NCBI GenBank assembly: GCA_039654915.1 | Contig: CM077600.1 | Coordinates: forward strand, 31,183,992-31,247,991 | Origin: Aquilaria yunnanensis | Lineage: Eukaryota; Streptophyta; Magnoliopsida; Malvales; Thymelaeaceae | DNA length: 64,000 nt | Reading direction: 5' to 3' | Shown here: positions 23,860 through 38,089 of the stretch, piece after piece | Layout: each line of letters starts with the position of its first letter | How positions within the stretch are numbered: position 1 is the first letter of the stretch | Program-made: the position numbers and the translations under genes | The notes under the pieces: model-generated | Seen by the model: only the letters and a program-made list of their open reading frames with translations | Database searches by the model: none | What the model was told of the DNA's origin: nothing

Positions 23860-24240
23860 TTAGACAGCGAGCCTTATCGATAATAGCTCCAAAAGAAAAA
23901 TGAGAAGAAAAATGAGCACTATTAAGTTTATGAACAAGGACTTGAGAATCAGACTCTTACCACGATAGAACAAAGACCTTGTCGTCTCACTTCCTTTATT
24001 CCCCACAGAAGATATAGAGCTCCAAAATACAATGGGTCACAACCAGCATAGGGAAAGCCATATGAAAAAGCAAACATGACAACACCAGTATGGTCTCTTC
24101 CCAGTTCCCACTAATCCCACTGCTGCTTGCTTAGTTTTATTCTTCCATGCTGCGTCAACATTAATCTTGATAGCCTGAGGCATGGGGCGACTCCATTTCT
24201 CCATTGTAGCTGCCAAGGGAGCACGAAGTTGGTGCACATC
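23860..24240 (-). pseudogene. RNase H-like fragment of a retroelement, broken
   Basis: On the minus strand a 66-codon open stretch (24237-24037) contains KWSRPMPQAIKINVDAAWK, matching the start of the plant RVT_3-type RNase H domain (W..P..G.IKINVDAA). After a frame change, the strand gives LYLLWGIKEVRRQGL and, after another shift, ESDSQVLVHKLNS, the later conserved segment of the same domain. Stops and frameshifts show that it is dead. Such domains sit at the 3' end of plant LINE-type elements or as stand-alone reverse-transcriptase-like genes. No reverse transcriptase domain is visible upstream. Confidence 0.68.
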
Positions 24241-25265
24241 GTTGTACGCCGTCCTCCAGTTTTCCAGCCATGCCTTTGTACTGAAGACAATCCGATCAGG
24301 TGTTTGACAACAAATTAAAGCTCATAGACCATCTTGTCCATGTTTTTCCAAAGGAACTAGCTAGCATGAAACCGCAAACATCAAGGACCAATCTTGCTCG
24401 CCCTGAAAGAAAGTTGGCACGCCATTTACCCAATCCGCTGGCAACTCAGGGATAACTAGCTCCAGCATTTCGAGGACCTTTCTTTGTGTTAAGGAACAAA
24501 TGACGAACAAATTCAAAATTGAACGTATTACTGTATTAAAACGGTCTATTCTTTCAGTTGACATCATTAGCCCGAAAAACAAAAACAAATTCAAATTTAA
24601 TTTTACCATGTAACTAATTTCATTACTGTATTGACGATTTATTCTTATTGTAAGTGGTCATTTATATATATGATGATTATTTGCTCAAATTGTAGTCAAT
24701 TGGATGTTATATATCAAGTCTCGAAAGCAAGTTTTAGATATCTTGAAGGTAATTAGTATCTTTTATTAAACTATTTTTCTTTTATAAGATGGGTCAGGAG
24801 AAGTACTTGAAAATTAATTACTTCGTAAAAAGAATATTGATTCGAGTAATTATCAGATAAATTGATTATCAACTTTAAGAGAGTATCCATTCATTACACA
24901 GACGAAATAAAAATGATAGTTATTCCTTTCCTAATAATAAAGAAGTAGAGCTTAAATTTGAGCTGCTTATTAATTATTTGCTACATCATTGAACACAGAA
25001 ATTGCTCTCTTCATATTGACTTAGTTCTCAAAACTCCAAAGAAGATTCTCGTCTCATCGCGGCCCATTCATTCTCATCCATGAACTATTTACTTACGGGG
25101 AACGCATTCACTAGTAATTCCCAATGCCAAGTCCCCTTTTTCTTTGCGTGACAATGGACTTTCATTCTATTTATACCACGATTCACAAGACAAATATAAG
25201 CTGCCTTCTTTCTTATCAAATAAACATCCCAAAACTTAATTGTCTAATTTAATTTGTTCTGTTAC
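24241..25265. other. Intergenic DNA
   Basis: AT-rich; an 82-codon minus frame at 24361-24609 has no recognisable domain and may be further retroelement debris. Nothing else is supportable. The right part is the 3' flank of the rubredoxin gene. Confidence 0.5.
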
Positions 25266-25874
25266 CTATTGCAGGAAGTAGCCTGATAAGAATAGCACAA
25301 AGAAGAGGAGCAGGCTTCCCCATATCAACAGAGACTTCTGCCCGGAGGTGAGAGCGTTCCCTCCAAATCCAAACTGCTGGTTCTGAGCAAAACCTGCAAT
25401 CTCCACGCTCTTGCTCTCGAAGAAACTCTTCCCAGCCCCACAAGTAGGGCACCTCCAATCATCCGGCAACTTGTCGAATTGCATCCCAGGAGGTATGGGA
25501 TACGAAGGGTCGCCCACGGCTTCATCGTACTTGAACCCACAAGACCTGCACTCGTATATCCCTGTGTTGAGCACTGCGAACTTCTCCTCCAGCCGCCGCT
25601 TGTCAAATTTCTCTTCCGGCGCTGTGGGGTTTGCATCCTGCTCTTGGGGTGGGGCTGCGGAGACAGAGGTCTGCTCTGAGGTGGGTGTGTCTTCCTTGGA
25701 GACATCAATGGAGTTGGTGATGAAACAGTGGAGCTTCCTCTGTTGGGTTGCGTTGGCGAGAGAGACCTGGAGCTTGGGGGAGAAAGACACGTGGGCCTTG
25801 TGTGGTCTCAGAGTCGGAGAAGACTGGCTTAGGTTGTGGAAAGAGAAGGTGGGTTTTGTTGTAGCACAAGCCAT
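25266..25874 (-). CDS. RBD1: Chloroplast membrane-anchored rubredoxin (RBD1/RubA type)
   Basis: One exon, 202 residues. Residues 1 to about 50 are rich in Ser/Thr/Lys/Arg and lack acidic residues, as in a plastid transit peptide. An acidic, Pro-rich linker follows. The rubredoxin fold occupies about 105-153, with iron ligands Cys109, Cys112, Cys142 and Cys145 in ECRSCGF and WRCPTCGAGK. The C-terminus (about 181-200, SLLIWGSLLLFFVLFLSGYF) is one hydrophobic segment. Proteins of this build in plants, green algae and cyanobacteria are thylakoid electron-transfer proteins needed for photosystem II assembly. The absence of a PDZ domain separates it from the ENH1 type. The start is the only ATG that provides a transit peptide. 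It lies next to XRN4, transcribed toward it, as I recall for At1g54490 and At1g54500. Complete; no sign of decay. Confidence 0.92.
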   Translation of the reverse strand: MACATTKPTFSFHNLSQSSPTLRPHKAHVSFSPKLQVSLANATQQRKLHCFITNSIDVSKEDTPTSEQTSVSAAPPQEQDANPTAPEEKFDKRRLEEKFAVLNTGIYECRSCGFKYDEAVGDPSYPIPPGMQFDKLPDDWRCPTCGAGKSFFESKSVEIAGFAQNQQFGFGGNALTSGQKSLLIWGSLLLFFVLFLSGYFLQ

Positions 25875-27293
25875 TGCTCAGACAGAGATGAAGGTGGAGA
25901 TGGAACTCTCTTTCTTTCTTCCCCTACAGTTTCTTTTGCGGGGTTCGGTCGCTCGTTAGTTGAATTCCAGTTTCTGAGTGGAGGCGAAACGAGGTGGATG
26001 CATTGAAGAGCATATACTCTTCTTTTGGAACGGAGTTGGATAAGGTGGGGAAGCATGCGAGATTGCCAGTGATTTTTTGGCATGGGCTTCGCTTGGGCTT
26101 TGTTGAAAGTTTCTTTCATGCGCCCTCATTTGGTTGGGCTTTCGTGGATTATAAAATGGGGCTCAATGCACCCGGCCTAATCATCAGATGATCCGACCCC
26201 TCGTAATCTTCCGATACAGATTCAACACTTCTTCCAAAAGCAAACACTGGGATCCTTTGAAGAAAAATAAATTGGAGGCCAATACACGTACCAGAAAGTA
26301 AGAACATTTGCTGCTGCAGCAGCAGAAATCAAGAGCAATAGACGCGAAACGAAATGCATTTGACGCATAAAGATGACTCGTGCCTGCCTTGCACGAAAAT
26401 TCTGATACTATTCCCTGGGCTCAGAGATGGTGGACATCATTAAACCTGCATGTGAGAAAAGTCTACCCAAATTCAACCAAGTAATGGACATTATTCCCTA
26501 TGCCGACATCATGTACTTCAAAATCAAATCATAATGCCGTGCTTACCTAAACTGGACGGGTATACGAAATTCTGCCCAAATCCAAGCCAAGTGAACATGG
26601 AAAGTTCATATTAGGATCAATAACAATCCACATACCACCATTATGCGTATGAACCTCAGGAATGAATGAGAACATATTCCAGAAATACTAGTAATTCGCA
26701 AGCACCGGGGCATAAAGGATCGTTAATTTAGCACCATCAGTGGATCAGCAGGAGTTGTGACACATTAGATGAGATACAAGTTATGTGCCCCTGCTTCTTT
26801 AAAACATGATACAGATTACTGTGACCGAATACAAAATCAAACTAATGAAGATTTTGCTTGCAGAGTAAAGTAGTTTTTGTTAAAAATTGAAGCTCTATTA
26901 GTACTTTACAAGGTCAGATGATGAAAATCTAAACTCATGGCGAGTCTGTGATAAGTTCAATTTGATGCATCAATAGATGGAATTATTCACTTACATTGTC
27001 CACAAATGGATCAGTGCTGAGAAGAATGGCATCACTAGTACATTTTTATTCTGGCAAGTTGAGTGAAACCAATAGCGAAATCAGATACACACATATATCA
27101 TATATGATAGCAATTGAAACAAAGCTACAGAAACTAACAACTGGAGTCCATTATTCGACAGCCTCTTCATCAAATAGACAAAGATGTAAAAGAAGAAAAA
27201 AAATAGCAGTCATTTCCCACATTCACAAGTTACATGTATTCATCGAAACCCTGAAGTATTCTACGGAACACTAGATATAACTTACTGCAGAAG
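25875..27293. other. Intergenic DNA between rubredoxin and GeBP-like genes
   Basis: 25875 to about 26200 is GC-richer and is probably the rubredoxin leader and promoter. 26200-27293 is presumably 3' UTR and flank of the GeBP-like gene. A perfect palindrome TGCTGCTGCAGCAGCA lies near 26310. The 92-codon plus frame at 26996-27274 has no recognisable features. No further gene seen. Confidence 0.45.
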
Positions 27294-28457
27294 TCACCCT
27301 CCAATGGAGCGTAGCTCCTTCAGTGCCACCTGAATCTGATCCTGCACCAGCTCCAGCCGCTTTGAATACACCTCCAACTCCAAAATCTGCTGCTTCCTCC
27401 ACTTCTCGTCCACAACTTCCCGACCACTGAAATTCAGTGGCATTGCATTCATCAATAATCCAGCAAGATCTCTAGCTCCCCAATCACCAACGGCACTATT
27501 CAAGAACTCCTTGAACAGTGGAGACAAGCAGCTCTTCACCCTCTCCTCTATCAACCCTGCAACAATGCCCTCCCTCAGCCCACCACCATTGCCAGCACCA
27601 GCAGCTCCTCTCTCCACATTACCGTTGTTAGCACTAGTGCCGCTATCCAACAAAACTACATCATCCAATACCCGCTTATCATCAGGTTTCGCCCGCACCC
27701 TCCTCTTCGAATTTGGGGTCTTCCTTTCCCCTTCATCGTCGTTGAGATTAGCAGAATTCACATTTCCCTCATCATCATCCTCGTCCAGGACACCACCATT
27801 TCCTTTCCCAAGACTACAACTCCAGATCTTCCGTGAAATCTCAAAGGTCGCCTGATCATGAGCGGTCTTAAAGGAGAATTCTTTGCCAGAATCGATCTTA
27901 CTCATGACGTTCCTGTACTTTCTCTTCAACCTCCTCATCTTTTCCACCAACTGGTTCTTGTTAAACTCAAGCTGGAGCTTTGACCTGATCTGATCATAGA
28001 ACAACGCGGTGTCGTGGTGGTGAGAATTCGAGCTGCCTCTCTGCGCCGTATAATCAAGAAATCCTTGCAACAGCTCGATCTCGTCTTCGTCAGTCCATAA
28101 TCTTTGAAATAGCCTCCTCGATTCGTCGAAATGCGGCGGTTTCTTTTCGACTACAGCTTCTTCAACAAGCCGTCGTTTGCGGTCAGGCCCGGAGTCCCCG
28201 GCTCGTACGGAAGCGACGGTCACTGCGGACATGGCGGGAATCGCCAGGAGGACCTTCGTTGAATGGGGGGACGTCGCAGTAGGCGCGACGGCAGCAGCCG
28301 GAGGGGATCGCAGTGAGTGGGAATTGATATCTTCCTCCTCCAAGTCTTCGTTAAGAACGTCGTCGTTTGCATTTGAGAGGTCGAGGTCGTTGTCGGAGGA
28401 GGATGGCTCGTCGTCATCGTCGGAGGCAAAGACGGGTCCGTTCAGATCAGATGCCAT
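27294..28457 (-). CDS. GeBP/Storekeeper-family (DUF573) transcription factor
   Basis: One exon, 387 residues, from ATG 28457. The frame extends 18 codons further upstream only through a GTG, so 28457 is the start. N-terminus: very acidic, Ser/Asp/Glu-rich (DDDDEPSSSDNDLDL). Middle: the DUF573 DNA-binding domain at about 116-214, opening with RLFQRLWTDEDEIELLQGF and including KMRRLKRKYRNVMSK. C-terminus: ELEVYSKRLELVQDQIQVAL, a heptad-like Leu/Val helix typical of GeBP-like proteins and likely used for dimerisation. Family members bind DNA in the nucleus; in Arabidopsis they act on GLABROUS1 and cytokinin responses. Candidate orthologue: At5g28040 (VFP4) or its duplicate At3g04930, judged from the neighbouring GSDA and S24 genes. 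Intronless, as is usual for the family. Complete. Confidence 0.9.
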   Translation of the reverse strand: MASDLNGPVFASDDDDEPSSSDNDLDLSNANDDVLNEDLEEEDINSHSLRSPPAAAVAPTATSPHSTKVLLAIPAMSAVTVASVRAGDSGPDRKRRLVEEAVVEKKPPHFDESRRLFQRLWTDEDEIELLQGFLDYTAQRGSSNSHHHDTALFYDQIRSKLQLEFNKNQLVEKMRRLKRKYRNVMSKIDSGKEFSFKTAHDQATFEISRKIWSCSLGKGNGGVLDEDDDEGNVNSANLNDDEGERKTPNSKRRVRAKPDDKRVLDDVVLLDSGTSANNGNVERGAAGAGNGGGLREGIVAGLIEERVKSCLSPLFKEFLNSAVGDWGARDLAGLLMNAMPLNFSGREVVDEKWRKQQILELEVYSKRLELVQDQIQVALKELRSIGG

Positions 28458-28646
28458 AGAAGAGAGAGAAAATGAGAGAGTGAGGGAGGGATTAGGGGAG
28501 GTCTGAGTCACAGAGTGGCCCTTCCAGGAGGATTAGTTTATTTCCGTTGCGTTGCGTAGTCGACTTGATGAAGAGTGGTGTGGGTGGGTGGAAGTGGAAG
28601 GAGAGAACGACGCGCTTTTGTTATGATGGTGCGCGGATGCCCCGCA

Positions 28647-28676
<30 letters not shown>
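28647..28676. repeat. Run of 30 consecutive G
   Basis: An uninterrupted G homopolymer of 30 bases, about 190 bp upstream of the GeBP-like start codon. Such a run can form G-quadruplexes and is hard to sequence or copy accurately, so its true length may differ. Confidence 0.85.
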
Positions 28677-28677
<1 letters not shown>

Positions 28678-29222
28678 AAGCGTTAATCTCCCAATCTAAT
28701 GGACTCAACTGTACTCGTTTAATGTCCTTGAGGACCGAATCCCGGCGTGGTGTGTGTTGAGAGACTTTGTACATCAGTAACATTATAACATAGCATTTTT
28801 GTCGCTTCTAATTGAGCCACAAATGGCCAAAAATCCTCCCCCCAGTCTAGTATGCCTCTTCCCAGTAAAATTGGATCTGGACTTTAATTGATCCAACGCC
28901 TTTACCAGTAATACGATAGACCATTACCAATTAAACTAGTTGCAACTCCTAACCCTTAATTCTTGTTTGAGAGACAACGTACAGTACTTGGTTAACGCTT
29001 GGGGAGTTGTAATGTTTTGGATATGATTCTTATTTAGCAAAATTCAACGCATTAGCTAATCAATCACATCCTAAATCGCACCCAACATGGTCCAGCTTGT
29101 ATCGTTCAGTTCCCATGATTAGAATAAATAAAGTAGCTTTGTCTTTGTTTTTCACATGTTGATCTCTTAAATCAAACAAATGCAGAGTTAGTTAGTGAGC
29201 AATCAGGGAGAAGCTTTAGAAA
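28677..29222. other. Intergenic DNA between GeBP-like gene and GSDA
   Basis: No gene or repeat seen. The right part is the 3' flank of GSDA, whose transcription runs leftward toward the GeBP-like promoter; the gap between the GSDA stop and the GeBP-like start is about 770 bp. Confidence 0.5.
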
Positions 29223-31626
<2,404 letters not shown>

Positions 31627-31738
31627 AGCTAGCAGTGGGATGGTTAAACTGAAACCAAATTGGGAGCGAAATCGGAGACGGGGAGGAGAAGGAAAGTGGA
31701 GATAAAGCGAAGGTAGGAGGCAGAGACGAGGAGGGAAG

Positions 31739-31760
31739 CTTGGCCACGTATTTATAATAG
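31739..31760 (-). promoter_or_regulatory. Candidate GSDA core promoter (TATA) with ACGTGG motif
   Basis: On the minus strand CTATTATAAATACGTGGCCA lies about 125 bp upstream of the GSDA ATG: a TATAAATA box followed directly by ACGTGGC, an ABRE/G-box-like core. Position fits a leader of roughly 90 bases. Motif match only. Confidence 0.4.
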
Positions 31761-34257
31761 TAGTTCCTACAAGAAGTTAGAATTTAACTACTGGAGGGGA
31801 GGGGAAGTAACGCAGGGGAAAGCGAAAATGGCAACAAAAGAAAGGGTGCCGGTCAAAATAGAGGGGCCAGGGGTTGATGAGAGGAGACGGGAGAGTACAG
31901 GCACGGGCGCATTCACATCACATCACATGCGAGCTAAGTGACGTGAGAAAAAAGGTCACAGGACAGGAGGGAATCTCGATTCACGCTTTTGTTTGGAGTA
32001 TTTTTTCGCCAAAGGTTAAGTCTAATATCCACTCAATCTTTTATGTTGGATAAGTAAAATATGCTTTCTACTTCTTTTATACACACACACACACATTCTA
32101 ATACTGTGTTTTATAGTACAAAATACTTGTGAGTGAATACATCAAATTTTGTGTCTCTGAAAAATTAGAGATATATATAAATTAAAAATTAGATATATGT
32201 AAACTCGATACATAAGAAAATAAAAAATCTGTATAAACAACATATGATATATGTACAAATGAGATTATAGATATGTTGCAGATTCAATCTCTCATAAACA
32301 AAATATGTGTGAATACTTTAAATCCCCACATCCTACCAAATTAGGATATGTACAAATGAGATAACAAAAATGTATGAAATTTGGTATATTAAGCAAGTGA
32401 TGGATACATACAAAATATGTGATGCATATATACAGATGAGATTAGAGATATGTTATGGATACCTAAGTAAATAAACTTTTATATATGAATAAAAATGATA
32501 TAAGTGTCCAAATTATAACAAAATAAAGCTATAAACTCTAATGGCCTAATAGCAAAGAGAAAAAAAAAATGTCTATTTATTTACACACATTACATATACA
32601 TAACCCCTAACTTGGAGATACATATAAATTAGAAATCAAATATGTATAAAATTAATTAAAAAAGTGATGAATCTGTATAAATAAATTGTGGTATATAAAT
32701 ACACACATGTATGCGTACCTAAAAGTACATTAGAGATTCATCTGAAAAAAAAACTAAAATATGTTTTAAATTTAATCCATTTGTTGGTTAGTCCATGATA
32801 TTGTTCTTAGCAAAAGACTAAAGAGCGAAAAGCAAAGTTTGAACACAGGGCCAATAAAAAGAAACAGAGTAAGGTTCAGGTGGGTGAGCAAGGGGAAAGA
32901 GAACTATACGACCACAGCTGACGAGATTAGGGCCGCCGATAAGCTCAACTACCGCACGCAACGACGAGTCCAAGCGGGCAACGGCAGAAACTGGATGGCA
33001 AAGAAATCAATGAAAAAGACTAGAGAAGAGAGAAGGGCAGTGAAGAAAGAGATAGGTTTCAGGGGAGAAGTTCAGAGATTAGATCTAATTTTTTTTTTTT
33101 CCCTCTTTTCGACTGGATGGAGGCGCCGGCTGGTAAAGGGACATGAAAGGAATTTGCTACTTTTAATAAAGGCATACTAGACTTTTTGCTCGTATGGCGC
33201 AGGTAAAGTAAGGTTCAAATGAGACTAACGTTTTATATTTATATATTTGTATTCTAATACAATCGTTCACAATGTAAAAGAAATATGAACACACCATAAC
33301 AACCCTAGTCACTCCCGTCTCCCTTTCTCTTAAAATTTTTCTCCAACCTTGGCCTAGTTGGTTGAATTCATTTGATTTTTTAGCTGAATTTAGCAATCAC
33401 TCTTTAAGTTTTATGTTATTTCTTTAAATAATTGACTTCAGCTGTGGAGTTTACTATTTATTTTTGTCAGATCCAAATTTTTTCTCAATGACAAACAAGG
33501 TAGAGGAGATGCCAATTAAAAAAGCAGTAGCAGAAAGTTCCACTAAATGAGGTTGGCTGATTTGCTCTCTTATAGTGAATTGAGAGTTTATGTTTGTCAA
33601 TCCAAGTATTATGCTAGGTTTGTATCCTTTATGTTTGAGGGGTTTTTTTTTATTAGTTTGTAGGTTCAAATACCAGGTATACTCATGTATTTTCTACAAG
33701 TTCTTTATGTAACACGGTATCGCAGGGACGTTATGAACAACATGAGTTGAGCCAATTATTTTTGTGGAGTTTAGTATTTGTATCTTGGTAGATGTTGTAT
33801 AGTCTACAATTAATGAAAAAGAATTTTCATAAAAAAATATATGAACACATCAAATCCCGTGTTTTACTTAAAATTAGAGATATGTACAAACTTGCTATAC
33901 AAAGAAAGTAAAAAATCTAAACAAATAATGTCTGACATATGTACAACTAATATCACATATATGTTACTAATATATTCAATAATATATAAGAGTTCAACCT
34001 CCAGAAAAAAAAAAAGTGTAAATGGGTCAAATTTCACTTTCAACCAAAATTAAAGATATGCACAAATCAAGCAACATATATATATATATGAAATTTGATG
34101 TGTATATATATATATATATGAAATTTGATGTAAAAAATAAAATGTTAGATATGTACAAATAAGATTGAGGATATATTACAAATTTCATATTTTTACATTT
34201 GTATTTATGTATTTACTTTTTGATGTAATTTATATATATCTAACTCATTGTTTCTCT
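31761..34257. other. AT-rich intergenic DNA with degenerate repeats
   Basis: Words like GATATGTACAAATGAGATTA, GAGATATGTTAC and AAATTTGATG recur from about 32130 to 32760 and again from 33836 to 34240, interrupted by a less AT-rich 1-kb stretch (32820-33820). The 113-codon plus frame at 32839-33180 begins with TTG and has no recognisable domain. Short (AC)n and (TA)n runs occur at about 32080 and 34075-34120. No supportable gene. Confidence 0.45.
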
Positions 34258-35299
34258 TGGAGGTGAAAATAAGTCGGGCCGAGCCTGAGCCTACTGGTCT
34301 TGAGGTCAGCCCCTTTGGTGTTCGATACTATCCAAGCTCGATCTTGAATTGCTCAAGCTCAATTTTTCTAGGCTTGAGCTCGGCTTGAGATGAGCTCGAG
34401 CTTAGCCTGAAGGCTTGTTAGGCTTGAATGATAAATATAAATCTTTAGTACCATATGTGCAAATTAGATAAAAGATGGGGACTAAATCTGCCATTTTCAA
34501 CATATATAACAAGAGAAGAGAAAGCGACATAATCTATCCTAGACTTCCTAATCCTTTGTCGTTTTACCCTGATTTTGTAAACTTCATAAATGAGTCATTA
34601 TCTTCCTCAAGTCGTCGATTGAGGAGCCACCGTAGCCTCTGCTAGCCACCGTTTCGTTTTCTGCGCTTAGGAAAATGACCGCAACCTCATCCCTCAGTCC
34701 CAAACCCAGTCCAATTCACAAGAGCTCAGGGTCACGGTTTTAACGATAAGAGGTTTGGCAATGACAACGGCTGGGAAATCACTTCCTCTGGCAGGTTGAG
34801 CTCTATAGGACTCATTTTCGTGCAGTGTGGAGAAGAAGGTCTCATCTATTTGGCATCGGAGAAGAAAAGTGTCTTTAGCTGGATTTGAGGAAAGATTAGG
34901 CTGTTGCGTTGCTGAGAGCTGCGGATCTACTGCTTCGATCAACTCGTTCAAGATCAGCTGCTGGCTTGCCGCAACAACCACTTCCAGAGGAAGTGCCCCC
35001 ACTAGAACCCAGAAAGCCCCCACCAGTTGTCATCATGGAGGAAGGGTTATCAATGTTGTCGGAAGCCCCCAAGATGAGGAAGATGCTAAGTAAAGAAGGG
35101 TAAGCTTGTTGCAGCTCAAAAAAACTGAGGCTCGTTAGGCCCATTATCACATGGGGTCGAGTTCTATCAAGCTCGAGTTTGGCCATAAAATATTTTGAGC
35201 CCATTTTTTAACTTGAACTCGATTGAGCTCGGCTCTAAAAGTCTCAACTTGAGTTGAGCTCAAGTTACGAAATTTTTTTTTGTCTTTTCTTCACCCCTA
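34258..35299. mobile_element. hAT-type element with a coding-like interior
   Basis: Left end TGGAGGTGAAAATAAG and right end CTTTTCTTCACCCCTA are inverted repeats. The flanking octamers GTTTCTCT (34250-34257) and GTTTCTTT (35300-35307) match at seven of eight positions, as expected for hAT. The arms are filled with GAGCTCGAGCT / TTGAGCTCGG words in both orientations. The GC-richer centre (34600-35100) contains open frames, one with PPLEPRKPPPVVIMEEG before a stop at 35100-35102, possibly a captured host fragment. No transposase is seen. Confidence 0.65.
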
Positions 35300-38089
35300 G
35301 TTTCTTTTGAAACTATCTTCATCTTATTCTTAATTTTGAAGCAAAATTTATCTTCTTCATCTTAATTTTTTGAAAGTTCTTTTCTATAAAAAAAAAATAA
35401 AGTAAGCTTCAATTTTTGTTGTTCTATTGGTTGGACATTGTAACTAAGGATAATCATAATACTTCTTGAAACAAAAAAAACAAAAAAAGGATAATCACAA
35501 AACCAAAAGTAAAATCCTCATATTTTGCATGAGTTGTTTCCTGTGATGGTGGCCAATTTTATCCCCCTCGACCAAAAGGCACAAGCCACGAGTTGTTTCC
35601 TGTGATGGTGACCAATTTTATCTCAGAACTCACTCCAAGAGCAAGAAGAAGTGAAGAACTAGAGACGGCCAAGGGGAGGAATCCATGCGGTGGAGGTCGG
35701 CGACCCAAGGAGGGCAACGGTGGCCTTCCCACGTCAACCATACCTTCGATCAACATCGAGTTTCTAACATACTGCAACAAATCAACAAATGCCAATGACT
35801 ATGATCAGTTCTTCTCTGATCTTCTCTTCAATTCCCAAACCTCAATTTTATAAAAGGTTTTGCAATGGAGTTGAGCCTTCTTCGATTCGCAAAGTTCCAA
35901 TAGTCAGATGCAACGGCTTAAGATACGGAGAAGAAAGCAAGAATTTGAGGGATGTGCTGTCCGGTCTGGTGGATAAGCAGAAACAGGAACCGTTGAATTG
36001 AGAAGAAAACACGCATTTGTTGGGAAGCCTTTGCAAAGTCGAATTGGACAAGAAAAGAAACACATTCGGGAATAGATGGGCCAGGAATTGAAAAAATATC
36101 GAGCCGGCGCCACCCTCCCTAAACCGGTTGTCCAAATTTGAACCCGATCCTACCAATAAAATCATATGGAGGGTTTGAATTTAACTTATCTTATCTGATC
36201 TTACTCACACATCTCTTAAATTAGTATATTTATATTCAAAATATAATTTTATTTTAAAAATAAAATTATAATTTAAAATAAATTATTTTATATTACTTTA
36301 GTTTATGATTTTTAAATATTAATTAATTGTGAAAATACACCTTGTTTGGAAAATACATGTAAATAAATAAAAAAAAGTCTAAAAAAATCAAATATGTATC
36401 TTAAAATAGATTGGTAGTACCTGGCTACCCACAGGTGGGTATTACCCAAACCCCAATTACTTGAGGAGAGAGTTTAAGATTAGGTATACCTGACATAAAT
36501 CTGGCCAATTGACATCCCAAAGGTAGGTATTATGAGACAAATGAGTAAATATATTTGTACGGCGCACGGATCGTAAGATGCATCTCAGATGTATCCTTTT
36601 AAAGGGAAAACTCACATGTTGGCTCTCTAAAAATCATTGACAACTTTAGACCGATGTTCATTCATACAGTATTACAGAAAAGTATAATACAATTATGAAT
36701 TTTGTGGCAGTGTCAGGTATGTAACTAGTATTATAGGAGTGTATAATAAATAGCAAACCTTGTCACACAATCAACTTCCCATTAAAGTATTAAATACCGC
36801 TATTGCTAGTCATAACATATCCATTAATTATAGATATACCACATGGTATACCACTTTGGGCACTCTTACTAATTTTATCAAAATAATAATAATAATAATA
36901 ATATTTAAAAATGAAATGTAATAAATATAACTTTTTTTACGTATTTTTATATGTATTCTAATTATTTTCATCATAATTTTTTAAATATGAATAAAATATA
37001 TATGAAAGACAATATTTTTTATATGAAAATAATATATATAAATATATATAATTTCTAATCCCTAGCTTGTTCTAATACCGATTAAATTTTGTTGTAAACA
37101 TGAAAAATAAAATTAATATTATGTCAAAATATTTGCATTAATTATATTTTGTTGTTTTATATATTTTTGTATAGTACTTTGATATAAAATGATAAAAAAA
37201 ATTACCTCATTCATATACCGTGGTAAACTGCATACCACATTACATGCCGCACAAAATATTACAATATACTATAGTAACCAAATAAAATAGATGACATGCG
37301 AAATATTGTGGTATAAATATACCATATTGTTTCATGTATAAAAATGATAAATTGTGAAAACGTTTAGACTACGCACCGTGGCAAAAGATATTTCGCACCG
37401 AATGCCGCAAAATTTCAAAAAATTAAAGATGATGCTTCCTATTATCTAGTGAACGAGTGCCTATAAACATTTAATAAAACAATAAAATAAAACAATTAGA
37501 GACCTAGACAATTAGATCAATACCCTCCTAGTCTCATATCTGACATAAAGATTAAGAAATTAAAAAATTATATTTTATTATCACTTTTACTCTTAATTTT
37601 TATAAAATAATTTATAGAATATGAAAATGTTATAAAAATTTAAGACTACCTAAAATAGGAAATATTGCAAGAATTTTGAGAGGGCGTACAAAATAATAAC
37701 ACCGATGAAACCATATTTGAACCAACGAGAAATAACAATCCTAAGATATTAGCATAGACTACTAACACAAACTCATCCATTAACATATTTTAGAGGCCAT
37801 GACATGAGTGGAATGCTGGGTGGAAAACAGAATTTAACAAGTAGCACGAATGTTTGGCATTGGAACAAAGGTATCAACATTAAGAAGTACTGCAATCGTG
37901 CCTCAAAGTGTTGTTCCGCACTTGAAAAATACTAAAAAATTTGGTACTCAAAAGCAAACATCAGGGAACATTTCTCTAACAAATCCCAAGTTTTCCAGAA
38001 AACTCAAAGCTCCATAAATCCTATCCCCAAAAACCTACTCGAGGAATCTTCAAACTGAAGTCATGTCCTCGGGCGTAGTGAGTATGAGA
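35300..38089. other. Intergenic DNA with one coding-like fragment
   Basis: A 70-codon plus frame at 35789-36001 starts like a plastid transit peptide (Ser/Lys/Arg-rich) and continues SKNLRDVLSGLVDKQKQ before a stop; it may be the first exon of a lost gene, but I cannot name it. 36170-38089 is AT-rich, with TATACCAC/GTGGTATA words in both orientations at about 36780-37330 that suggest an old foldback element. No other gene. Confidence 0.4.

Noticed and set aside
25325..25959. Open frames overlapping the rubredoxin gene in other frames (127 codons minus, 182 codons plus)
   Set aside because: Shadows of the rubredoxin coding sequence; no motifs of their own.
28458..28511. Longer N-terminus for the GeBP-like protein
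   Set aside because: The upstream extension begins with GTG and has no family support; the ATG at 28457 is the first AUG in frame.
32839..33180. 113-codon basic plus frame
   Set aside because: Begins at TTG, no family resemblance, no splice partners.
33655..33680. GGTTCAAATACC, a tRNA T-loop-like word
   Set aside because: No acceptor stem, anticodon arm or D-arm can be built around it.
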